Source of the DNA: Welwitschia mirabilis
Taxonomy: Eukaryota; Gnetophyta; Gnetopsida; Welwitschiales
Reading direction: 5' to 3'
Length of the DNA: 64,000 bases
Assembly: GCA_051453625.1 (NCBI GenBank)
Contig: JBOZIK010000001.1
Coordinates: 172,251,876 to 172,315,875, forward strand
In this document: positions 1 to 9,475 of the stretch, piece after piece
Numbering within the stretch: position 1 is the stretch's first letter
Layout of the letters: each line of letters begins with the position of its first letter
Translations under genes and position numbers: made by a program
Notes under the pieces: model-generated
What the model was told of the DNA's origin: nothing
The model's database searches: none
Seen by the model: the letters and a program-made list of their open reading frames with translations, nothing else

Positions 1-2090
1 ATTATTAATTAGATTAAGAGAGTTAAAGACTTTAAGAAATTATTAATTAGATTATGACAGCTAAATAGAATGTCCTTATTAAAGGAAGGCATATTCTTGA
101 TAATATAATTACAAAATTTGAAAGGTCTTCAAGAACCTAATGATACTAGTCAAGACATGGATATTATTAATCTTGATTACATCAAAGTTTATGATAGAAT
201 TGAATGAGATTTACTTGTCTTAAAAAACTTGGCTTTGTTGAGTACTTTATTCATCTAATTAATACATTATTTGCTAGTGCTGATGCTCAAGTTTTCATAA
301 ATATTGATTTAAGTCATTCATTTTCTCTCCAGAGATTAGTTTGCTAGGGTTAATCTTAAGTTTCTTATTTATTTGGACTATAGAAGATTTTCTTTTACAT
401 GGTCTTTATGAAGATCTCTAATCTTATTAAAGGGATTCAATTAATGATTCTATTTTTTAATTGCTTAATATGCACCTTGTAAATAATTCTTTTTTATGGT
501 TAATTATAAAATTGATCATTTTAATAGCTTATCAGCATGTGTGGATGGGTATTACAAGCATTTTGGATCTTGCATAAACATGCAAAAGTACTCCATTTAT
601 TGTAATAAAAATGTTAAAGGTTGGGTTTTCCAAAAGAATTAAAACATTTTTGGGGGGGAACTTGGAATTAAGCTATTAGAAATTGCCTTCTTCTTTTGAA
701 GATAATAGCAAGGATCCATGAAACTATACTATCACTAAAGTAGAAAAGAAGTTTAATAAGTGAAAGGAGCTTATCCGCATGATAAAAGTTTTAGTAATAA
801 GGCATATACCATGGATCACACATGTCTATAATCTCTTTTTTTGGTCTCCAAGTAAATCATCTTATGAAAAATGAATGAACTTCTTTAATGTTTTTCATAA
901 CCTAGAGATTAAATTAAAAAATGTTTTTCTATAATCATTTAAGAAATTTTCACCTTAAGTCAAGAACATGGAGGTTTTTAGCCTTATCAATTATTAAAAA
1001 TAGGTAATTTCTTTATGGTTTAAATAGATAGCAAAATGTTTATATAATAATAACGATTGGAGGGTTTCTTCTAGAAATGAAATTAGCTAAGAAAAACCTA
1101 AAAATTTTCAAGTTGACATGATAATAATTTCTTTTACTATGATTTTTCTCTTAAGGCTATTTCTAATTTAGGATCTTTTTCTTTTTAACAAATTTGAAAG
1201 ACTTGGACTTCTGTCAATAATGATTAAATACACAAGTACATTAATGTTTTAAAAGTAATAAGGAATTGGGTAAATTATTTGAGGTGAATAATAATTTGCA
1301 AAAAACATAAGTAGATTTTTTTTTTTTTGGTGATAGATGAAAGACTTGTTTTCCTCTTCAAGGTAGAGATTGCCTTGGTGCTATTAATAGAAAAAAAATC
1401 ATGAAAAGCCAAATAAAAAATAGAATATTCAAGTGGTTTCTAGTTTGTGGAAGTAGGGATAAAAAATATTTGGCAATCCTCAACATTTTCAAAGATTCAT
1501 TTTTTTGGGTTGTGTTTAATTTATTAGGGCATGTTCATTAATATTAAACTACAACATTTATGATTTTCTTCTTAGAAATGTCCTTTCTATGATGCCAAGG
1601 ATTCTTTTGAGCATGTTTTCTTTCATTGTAGAGTTGCACAACATGCATAGAATTGGAATTCTACTTTTTATGATAAATTCATATAAAGCATTACACATAT
1701 TATTATTTGAGACACTCCCAAACTTTCTCATGTTCTTTTCCTTATATAGATCTATCATTAACCTTTAGTTTTACACGATGTTTAAAAGCTTTATTACAAA
1801 GTTATTTTTCAATGTCTTAAGAATGAATTATAAATTCCTATGATAGCTATATATAAGATCTTATAGAATGCAGCTTTTCAACACTAGATTTAAGGAGAAA
1901 ATATTTAGAGAACAGGAAAGCAATTGATATAGCTCTTGTAATAATGACTTGCTTTATCATAGTTATATATTTTATTTTTGTTTTTTATTTATACTATTGC
2001 TTTTATAAAATTTTATTAAATATTAGTGGATTCATTCATTTAGGATCCATTTATTTGTATTGGTACTTTTTGCTTTGAATGGTATAAATT
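1..2090 (+). pseudogene. LINE (non-LTR retrotransposon) ORF2 remnant, reverse transcriptase to C-terminal zinc finger
   Basis: This is the decayed ORF2 of a plant LINE, entering from the left edge. Around 78-125 one frame reads IKGRHILDNIIT, the conserved stretch before motif A of LINE reverse transcriptase. At about 163-210 comes LDYIKVYDRIE, which is motif A (family form close to LDMSKAYDRVEW) with the following Trp turned into a stop. At 330-400 a degenerate RLVCxG and FLLHGL match the motif B region. At about 1577-1660 the frame reads CPFYDAKDSFEHVFFHC, the zinc finger that ends plant LINE ORF2; one Cys has become Tyr. Many stops and frameshifts separate these islands. The element is not functional. 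The endonuclease and ORF1 lie outside the window. The 3' end near 2090 is an estimate, since no clear poly-A tail is visible. Identification rests on recognising these motifs by eye. Confidence 0.8.
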
Positions 2091-2997
2091 TTTCGGGTCT
2101 AACACATTACCTTAGATATTTTCTTTTTTGCCACAAAAATTGATAAGGGAATGCTTTTAAATCTATGACTTGGAAAAGTATTTAGTGAATGAATTTGATA
2201 AAAATCTAGAGAAACAAATTTTTCATTCTTCAAGGGTTTTGATAAATGTAGATTTTCAAGAATTATATTAGCCACCAAAGGTCATGAAAAGGAGTCACTC
2301 AATAAGAAGAGAAAGTTATCCATACATTATAAAATGTGCAAAGTCTTGTAGATTCTAGTTTGTTGGAATCGATCTATGATAATGTGTTTTAACCAATTGA
2401 TGAAGAAGAAATAATTGCTTATTATGTTTTGTTAAAATAGATCTGTGTAATAATCATTCATGCATATGTCAATCTAGATGAAGAAAAAGAAATATAATGA
2501 GATAGCATATTGAATATATTATACATCTCTATAATCCACTCATGTTATGGAATAACAAAAGGCGATAAAGTCTCAATATCCTTTAAGAAAGTATCTATAA
2601 GACATTAAATGATATAATTACTAAAGTAATATAGAAAAAATATTTAATACAAGATATGAAAGTAACAATAAATCTAGTAATTGTAATGTATTATAATAGC
2701 TAAGTTTTATTCCATGATGTCAATAATATAGCAAACAAGTAAGAGACAAAATACATCTAGGAAGATCTTTAATAAGGTACTATATGTATGTATATTAAAT
2801 TAGATTAGCATATTGTAAATGAACATATTACAAATGACTTTTCCACCTATATGCTTAAAATTCAAGAAATTTATTAGAATATTAAGTATCATAGTAGGTC
2901 AATGTTATGTTTCATGGATCACATATAAGATTAGAAGGGAATGGTGAAGAGTATATGTATAGGTATACACATTTAGTATTAGTTATAATGTTAATAT
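2091..2997. other. AT-rich spacer, no gene seen
   Basis: This stretch lies between the LINE remnant and the first gypsy-like LTR. All frames are full of stops and I see no motif or repeat matching other parts of the window. It is probably decayed transposon DNA. Confidence 0.6.
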
Positions 2998-4092
2998 AAA
3001 ATTAACTTATCGCATTTGACATATGATTTAGAGTATGATGATGAATTAAGAATAATTTGGATTAAAACTAAGTAACTATGGAGCATCTGAGGAAATAACT
3101 ACTAAATAAAGCCACCTACTACTAGAAGAGAAAGAATTAAAGGATAAAGTGCTAGAGGAGACAGATGGAAGCAACATGTGGCAGTGATATGGTGATGATG
3201 TTAAAAACACATGGTAATAGGATCAATTAGTAGAGGCATCATGATCCAAAGGCCAAGTGTTAGACTCATCATAACAAACTCCATCTAATGCTACAAAATG
3301 AGAATCTTATCCATCCTACCTAGGCAACATGATAAAAGTTATTACTTCCTAATTGTAACTACCACCTACCTAGGATACATGATAAAAATTATAGCCACTT
3401 AATTGTAATCACCACATAGTAGTACAAGCCAAAGGCTTATAATCATCATAATCCTACCCTATCTTATAAAAGGGTCTTGATCCCTCATTTATAAGCAATC
3501 TATTTTGGCACAAAAATGATTATGATATTAGAGCAACTTGGACAAGAAAATCTTTTTACTCATGAGAAGAACTACCTTGGTGTTGGATTGTGTATCCTCC
3601 ATTGAGAAGTTGGTGCTTGTAAGTGGATGTAATGAAGTGTATTTTGTTAAAGGTTAGTAAAATATGCTTTATTTTCTCAAACTCTTTCTATATTCCTTAT
3701 ACTTTATGTTGATGTCAAATTAATACTCTTGTAGATTAAATATTACTTTGATATAAAGTATGAGGGCCAACTTGGATGACAACAAATTGGTAAGAAGTTT
3801 AGTTAATTGCATTTAGGATTTTTATTTCATTCCATTAAATTTCCACTTCCGTTTGCATTCATCCCCTTGTATTCTATCATTTATATTGTTTATTTTCCTT
3901 TTATTATAAAAAAAGATTCTTCTCTCCTCTTTTATTTTTTCCTCCTAAAGAATTAGGTCTTCTGTAACTTATTTTCTTCTTTAAGTTTACAAACTTAAAT
4001 TAACACACTCTTTATCCTATGTGTTTACTTGCATTACTTGAGAAGGAATTGAGATCTAAATTGTAGCTTAGGTAACCATAACAGACAATACA
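2998..4092 (+). repeat. 5' LTR of gypsy-like element
   Basis: This copy aligns through most of its length with the LTR at 28059-29268, and its start aligns with 7838-8049. Its first bases are damaged (AAATTAAC where the other copies have TGGCCAAC or TGTCTAAC). It ends around AATACA at 4092, a few bases before the primer-binding site. It contains a TATA box at 3475 and lacks about 40 bases present near the start of the 28059 copy. Confidence 0.7.
3475..3483 (+). promoter_or_regulatory. LTR TATA box
   Basis: TATAAAAGG lies mid-LTR, followed by a stretch shared with the other LTR copy, where the box reads TATAAAAAG at 28593. Position and conservation fit the U3 core promoter of a plant LTR element. 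Confidence 0.6.
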
Positions 4093-4098
4093 ATATTT

Positions 4099-4116
4099 TA
4101 GCACTATTACTAGGGA
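4099..4116 (+). other. Decayed tRNA-Asp-type primer-binding site
   Basis: The sequence tagcactattactaggga matches the Athila/Tat primer site TGGCGCCGTTGCCGGGGA at 11 of 18 positions. All seven differences are C-to-T or G-to-A, and all three CpG pairs are destroyed. It sits about six bases after the LTR end, the usual place. The reference site is from general knowledge of these elements. Confidence 0.65.
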
Positions 4117-4950
4117 GGCATTCAATATTACTAGGAAGAAAGTAAGTCTATCGAAAATTAGGTTCTACATCAAAAGCAATGTGATATTATTAGTTAAATG
4201 TATTACTTTCTTTTGGTGTTGTATAAAACTATCAAGTTTTGAATTTATAGGCTTTTCTTAATTGATCTTGCTTGTAACATAGCCTCTTATATTTTTTTCT
4301 TATAGCATTTCTTTTCAATAATTAGATTTAATAAGTTGGTCTACTCCTTTTGCTTTGATGTGATTTTGGAAATTCTATCTAAAATATTCATATATTACAT
4401 ATTTTTTGGTGTTGCTAAGTCTTGGTTTTATGGAAGATAAAAGAACTATATATGAAAGCTTTACAAAAAATAAAAAATAATTTACCATTGGAAAATGACC
4501 TTTCCATGAAGGAAAAGACCTCTCAATGAAATCCTTGCCAAAAGAATAAGGAATTCACAATTAAAGAATAAGTGCACAGGTGAGAAGACATTGCATAAAT
4601 TTTTGCTAAAATTATAAAAGGTAACTCTATTCAAGAAATCCTAGTTGATAAAAAGAAGAAATTTCCTTTAAAGGATGTTCTTGAAACTAAGCTCCCTTTC
4701 TCTTTTTAACCTCCCTTCTTTTTCTCTTCCTATCTTTTTCTTTTTAACCTCCCTTTAGGTATAAGCCTAAACATCTGTATGCTCTTAGAGAAGAATTCTA
4801 CAATCATTTTGGTAAACTTTAACCATATTCCATAAATAATTATGAAGAAAATATAGGTTTCCTAACCAATCTCTTAATCAATGTTTAAACTAAATTAAAA
4901 AGATCAATGAGAATGTGGAGATATTAGTGAAATTTATCACATAAATCTAT

Positions 4951-5050
4951 NNNNNNNNNNNNNNNNNNNNNNNNNNNNNNNNNNNNNNNNNNNNNNNNNN
5001 NNNNNNNNNNNNNNNNNNNNNNNNNNNNNNNNNNNNNNNNNNNNNNNNNN
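4951..5050. other. Assembly gap, 100 N
   Basis: The 77 bases before the gap (4874-4950) are identical to the 77 after it (5051-5127). The two contigs therefore overlap, and probably no sequence is missing. Confidence 0.95.
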
Positions 5051-5159
5051 TTAATCAATGTTTAAACTAAATTAAAAAGATCAATGAGAATGTGGAGATA
5101 TTAGTGAAATTTATCACATAAATCTATGGGAGAAAGCAATAGTTTTAAGCCTACTTGAT

Positions 5160-5900
5160 TATGTGTACTACATTACTCTTTGAGAATGATCACAAGAACT
5201 TAGGAACAAGTAACAAAAATTCTTGCTTTGAAATAAGAAATGAGATTTTAGATCAATTTCAACTATTTGACCCATTCGGAGATGGCGAAAATAAGGACAA
5301 TGACCATTTAACTTAACAAATAGATAAGAATGATGAAGATGATATAGAAATACTAAATTATATCCCTAATCTCATGATATATAATTATTAGATCATATTC
5401 CCAATCTCCACTTGTTTTTAGAATGTGAGGGGAAAGAAAAGTTAATTCAAGGAAAAGCATAAAATCTTCTAACACATGATGAAAAACATAAGTATATTTC
5501 TCTTTGTGAGATTATTAAGGAAATTAAAAACTTANNNNNNNNNNNNNNNNNNNNNNNNNNNNNNNNNNNNNNNNNNNNNNNNNNNNNNNNNNNNNNNNNN
5601 NNNNNNNNNNNNNNNNNNNNNNNNNNNNNNNNNNCATAAAATCTTCTAACACATGATGAAAAACATAAGTATATTTCTCTTTGTGAGATTATTAAGGAAA
5701 TTAAAAACTTAAAGAATGATAAAAATACTAAAAAAAAAACAATGATGACTTCAATGGAAAAGAGGAGAAAACAATTAAAGATAATGATGAAGAAAGTGAA
5801 GAAAGCATTTAACAAAGTAATGATGAAGATATGAATAAGGAGAAGAGGTATAATGAAGAACCCATGGAGATTTATCTAAACTTGATGGAGGATAGACTGG
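5160..5900 (+). pseudogene. Acidic reading frame in gypsy-like element, unclassified
   Basis: Between 5160 and 5520, and again after the gap from 5635, one frame has few stops and is rich in Asp, Glu, Asn and Lys, with runs such as DPFGDGENKDND and DKNDEDDIEIL. Several stops are TAA where CAA is plausible. I do not recognise a domain; an acidic linker of a gag-like or accessory protein is possible. Gap 5535-5634 with its redundant flank interrupts the frame artificially. There is no clear start codon. Confidence 0.35.
5535..5634. other. Assembly gap, 100 N
   Basis: Positions 5458-5534 and 5635-5711 are identical over 77 bases. The contigs overlap here and the gap is probably empty. Confidence 0.95.
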
Positions 5901-6620
5901 TTTCCTCTAATGCAATAATCCAACCTTAAGAGTTTACCCATGTTTCTATATTCCTTTTACTTGTTCTTCAATGTAAAAACCCAAACAACTTCCTTTCTTC
6001 TACTCCTACTCCTATATTAACTTGTGATATTGATAATTGTGGCATTTCTTCATCTCTTCTATTTGAACATTCATGTAAATCTCAAAATCACATTTCTTTT
6101 CTTATTCTTAATAAAACTCATAACTTTGAGAAATCTATTCCTAATGTCTCTGAGTCTCTTCCTCTTAAAACCCCATGTGATACTCAAAGTAACATTCTTC
6201 CCTCTCTTGCCAAGTGCACTTTACATTATGCCTCTAATGGAAACTCTTTTCAAAAGTAGATTTGGGATATCTTGGAATTCTAAAGTGGGATAACCTTGTC
6301 TTCTTAATAATAATCCATGCTTAGAGTTAAATATTAGGGAGCTTATTAAGTATATTATACCTATTCTAATTTGTCATCCTCACAATCTTCCTTAAAATTC
6401 TTGGATTCCTAACAGTACCATTGATGTCTTTCATTCTCAACATAAATCTTTGAATGAGATCTGTGTTTTATATTATTTATACCATGACTTTGATAAGAGA
6501 TTATTTTTTCATGAAATATACAAACTCTTGATTTCTTATGTTACTAATGAATTTTTTGATCAGAGATTTACTTAATCATGTGATTCTTCTGAAAAATAAG
6601 TGCATACCCTTTATGATTTA
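5831..6620 (+). pseudogene. Unclassified ORF of gypsy-like element, about 260 codons, broken
   Basis: From the ATG at 5831 a frame runs to about 6259 with one TAA (probably former CAA), then continues after a one- or two-base shift near 6260-6340 up to about 6620. The first part is rich in Ser, Thr, Pro and Asn (for example SSTPTPILTCDIDNCG and KSIPNVSESLPLKTPC). The second part is hydrophobic with aromatic residues (for example IRELIKYIIPILICHP and DKRLFFHEIYKLLISY). The low density of stops compared with neighbouring DNA suggests real former coding. It lies where gag-pol or an accessory ORF would be, yet shows no zinc knuckle, DSG, DDE or reverse transcriptase motif. I do not recognise the family. 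It could be the accessory ORF of a non-autonomous element. The ATG-started 89-codon frame at 6024 is a shadow in another frame. Confidence 0.4.
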
Positions 6621-7512
6621 CCAATTGGTTTCTATATGGTTTAGTCCTTATTCTTTTAAAAAAGTATAATGCAATAACTATCTTAAAATATCTATCTTTT
6701 TGGCAAATGAATAAATGCAAAGGAAAGAAATGTTTTAATGCTCATATTTTATTTAAAGAAATTGATTTAATGGAGCCTCTTTTCTTTAGGGTATCTCCAC
6801 CACTTATTATTTTGTTAATGTAATCATTTAAATAGTCTATTTTCCAACTTCTTTTAACTTTATTTTACTTTAAATTTTCATCATGTTGTATGATTACGCA
6901 TTTTAGGCTTTTGTAGTTTATATATGATCAATCAGATTTCAAATAATTGAAAGGCATTCAAATTCCTATGATATCTCATTCTAAGAGAGGAAAATGTGCT
7001 TAATTAAGTTTTTCATATTGTATGCCTTGTCTTTTCATTAACTTTGTTTTTATTAAGGCTACAAGTTATTAGTACTTTAATAATGCATAAGTCTCTTTTC
7101 ATATTTATATTAAAAAATATAAAAAAAAGAAAAGAAAAATAAAAATAATTCTTAAAAGAAAAATAAAATATCAATTTATAGTATGAAATAAATTTTGATA
7201 GTCACTTCTAATCTATCTCGGGAATTACCACATCAGAGGCAACATTGCTTAGTAACCTATGTCTTGTCTGATGAATGCCACCACTCATGATAAAAGCATT
7301 AGAGTAATCAATTTAATCTTTTAAAAATGACTTGCATTTCTTTTTCTCCCACATAAAGTGTTAGGTTATGAGAGCTTAGAATTTAGGATTCAAGAAATTT
7401 AATATTTTCTTCCATGATGCTTTAGCTTACTTTGATTTATTTTCTCTTTCTTTCTTATATAATGCTTATGTGTTTTCCTTTTTTACTTTATCTCTTACCC
7501 TTAATGCATCTT
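6621..7512. other. Internal 3' region of gypsy-like element, no coding seen
   Basis: AT-rich sequence with short poly-A runs near 7110-7160. No frame or motif is recognisable. The homologous copy at 27732 begins at the equivalent of 7513, so no comparison is available here. Confidence 0.5.
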
Positions 7513-7837
7513 TTGTAATCTTCCATACACTAGTGAAGGAGCTTATTTATATCAAACTTCCACTAAGTGATTTATTAGATCTTTTAGAAACAAGTTTTTT
7601 TATGTGGATTTATGTTTGTCATAGACTCAAATCATATGTTTGAACTTAATGCATATTTATATATGATGACTAAATTGAGTATCTTTTTGATTGGAAATGG
7701 ATGAAATACATTTTATGTTTAATACTATAATTATCTTTTAAGTGTTATTTTTCATTCCCTATCCCTCTTAACTTACTCTATTCTTTTCGCTTACTTTTTA
7801 AAGACTTGACAACCACTTAGTATGGGGTTATGATCAG
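7513..7837 (+). repeat. 3' internal end and presumed polypurine region of gypsy-like element
   Basis: This segment matches 27732-28058 closely. Both copies end in CTTAGTATGGGGTTA followed by a short purine-rich stretch just before the LTR. That is the expected polypurine tract position, although the tract is weak. Confidence 0.55.
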
Positions 7838-8049
7838 TGGCCAACTTATCGCATTTGACATATGATTTGTAGTGTGTTTCAAGTTATTTTTGCAAGTTTA
7901 ATGCTTAAATTGATCACTTTTGATGTTAAGGACTAAAGATAATGAAATAAGAATAATTTGAATCAAGATTGAGTAACTATGGAGCATTTCAGGAAAGAAC
8001 TATTGAACAAAGTAGGAAATTGACATTTAGCAAAAAAGAATAATTGGAT
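7838..8049 (+). repeat. 3' LTR of gypsy-like element, truncated
   Basis: It begins TGGCCAACTTATCG and aligns with the starts of the LTRs at 2998 and 28059. Similarity fades after about 8010. Position 8050 is where sequence shared with the copy at 21857 begins, so the composite block was probably inserted or joined here. The remaining LTR of roughly 1 kb is not found directly downstream. Confidence 0.6.
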
Positions 8050-8126
8050 CAAGAGTCATCCATTGTGGTATTGTTTTAAAAGCCTTTTGTTATCCATGCT
8101 AAAGTACACTAGGAAATTTCCATTGA

Positions 8127-8909
8127 TATTTCTAGATTGGTTTGCAATAACATTTACCTTTTTGAATTTAGTCTAGCTCTAAATCGACATGTGGCTTTTC
8201 ATATGAAAAGAATATAATGCAGATAGTAGAACTAAAGTAACGGCTCTAACAATTATCATAGGTACTTCCTACAAAGAAAAGAGATGGTGATGAATAAAAA
8301 AATAAACCTTAGGATGAGTAGGAGAAGATTTTGTACCTTATTAAAGCAGATATATAAGCTATCATGGATTCACCTAAGAAAGGTAGGAATAGTTATAAAA
8401 TAAAAAGCATGATGTTCAATGTGTTTGTATGAGCTTTTAAGGATTATTTCATATGGTTCAACATATTTTGGGCTCAACATATCCCCTTTGTTGCAAAGCA
8501 TAAGTTTGAATCTTTATTGATAGCTATTTCTCGTGTTTTACATATAATCACTACTAGCACTGCTTTCCTTTTGATAACTATCTTTACTTCATACGTAACT
8601 AGAACATGCTAGTTTTTTTAAAAGAAGATTTTAGAAAAAAAATTATAGACATAAAATCCTAGTATTAATTTTTAATGAGTTAATTTATAAGAATGCTATG
8701 CATTCCTCTTTTAAAAAGAGTCTTTGCTTGTTATTATAGTAGTAGCTTAGTATAGTAGGAATAGTTTAAGAACGCTAAATTTTAAAGAAAGATAAAACTT
8801 TTTAGCTTTTAAAGTTGTAGAAATATTGCTAGTACCAAATTAAGCAAAGGCCATGGACATTTCTTCTTGGAACATAAGTTGATAAATTATTGCAAAAATT
8901 TTCTTTAAC
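8127..8909. other. Leader region of composite repeat, no recognised gene
   Basis: This region is conserved in the copy at 21934-22709. In the minus orientation it would lie downstream of the primer sites, where a gag is expected, but no gag motif is visible on the minus strand. On the plus strand one frame at 8367-8612 has only one stop in 82 codons and is hydrophobic (contains KDYFIWFNIFW and STAFLLITIFTSY). The same frame exists in the sister copy at about 22173-22418. I cannot assign it. Confidence 0.3.
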
Positions 8910-9277
8910 GTGGCGGGGGCAGATACGTGGCCTCGCTCTGGATCCTGGGGTAGTTACATAGGTTGATAACCGCCATGTTGATTATTTAACGTAACGTAAT
9001 CCCGCTACAAGCTCAGTACACCCACTCAGGAACAGAGTACCGTGCAAACCATACTAGCGATGGTTTGTACAGCCATGCCAACTAATAGCCAGCCTATACC
9101 AACATGTCTCCCACTTCCCCTATTACCGGTCCCTTCAGGGAAGCCTACATCCCTCCCTCCACTATCAGGGCACCAACAAAACCCCCCACTCCAGCGAACG
9201 CGAACTTGTAGCAGGGTGTAGAGGGCTATGCGCAGTCCAAACATTCAGGTAGGTGGGAAGCACATACGCGAGTCCAT
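8910..9277. other. GC-rich, CpG-rich island inserted in copy 1 only
   Basis: The island is about 368 bases at roughly 50% G+C by eye with some 16 CpG pairs, in DNA that is otherwise near 30% G+C and CpG-poor. The sister copy (22710-22721) has only the 12 bases ttattcaactaa between the same flanks, so the island replaces or interrupts that stretch. Its ends read TGGCGGGG and GAGTCCA; TG...CA ends recall an LTR, but the flanks give no clean target duplication. A hairpin with 11-base arms and one mismatch lies at 9042-9070. A 72-codon minus-strand frame (9026-9244) is not convincing as a gene. A recently inserted element, organelle DNA, or a chimeric join are all possible. Confidence 0.6.
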
Positions 9278-9355
9278 TACCATAACCTAGGTTTTAATGT
9301 TGATATGTGTAATGTTCTTACAACGATTACTCTGAGTGAAATTGTAACCTAGGAT

Positions 9356-9472
9356 GCTTTGATACCAAATTGTAATGTTCTAATTTTAGTCTTATAAACT
9401 TCAACTAGGTCTGACACCAAATCGTAATGTTCTAATTTTATCCCTTCAGAACTTTAAGAAGCTCTGATACCA
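9356..9472 (-). repeat. Three tandem primer-binding-site repeats, minus orientation
   Basis: On the minus strand the initiator-Met primer site TGGTATCAGAGC is exact at 9461-9472. Related versions are at about 9408 (TGGTGTCAGACC) and 9356 (TGGTATCAAAGC). Each is linked to the stretch TAAAATTAGAACATTAC, giving a period of about 52 bases. The sister copy at 22809-22924 has the same arrangement. The repeat looks like repeated duplication of an LTR/primer-site junction. Confidence 0.65.
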
Positions 9473-9475
9473 AAA

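Larger units (their letters stand above)
2998..8049 (+). mobile_element. Ty3/gypsy-like LTR retrotransposon, apparently non-autonomous, 3' LTR interrupted
   Basis: Two related LTR sequences bracket an internal region of about 3.7 kb as assembled, nearer 3.4 kb once the redundant gap flanks are removed. The 5' LTR (2998 to about 4092) is followed by a decayed primer-binding site of the Athila/Tat type. The 3' LTR begins at 7838 with TGGCCAAC after a G-rich stretch and is cut at about 8050 by the composite copia block. No gag, protease, integrase or reverse transcriptase motif could be found inside; instead there are two acidic or Ser/Pro-containing frames (5160-5900 and 5831-6620). A Ty3/gypsy assignment is inferred from the primer site only. 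The lack of pol suggests a large non-autonomous derivative. A second copy of the 3' end is at 27732-29268. Confidence 0.65.

Noticed and set aside
5447-5815. Minus-strand 122-codon ORF across a gap
   Set aside because: It is made of N and a 77-base redundant flank counted twice.
6024-6293. Plus-strand 89-codon ORF
   Set aside because: A frame-shifted shadow of the longer, less interrupted frame at 5831-6620.
9026-9244. Minus-strand 72-codon ORF in the GC-rich island
   Set aside because: G+C-rich DNA has fewer chance stops; no motif or partner copy supports coding.
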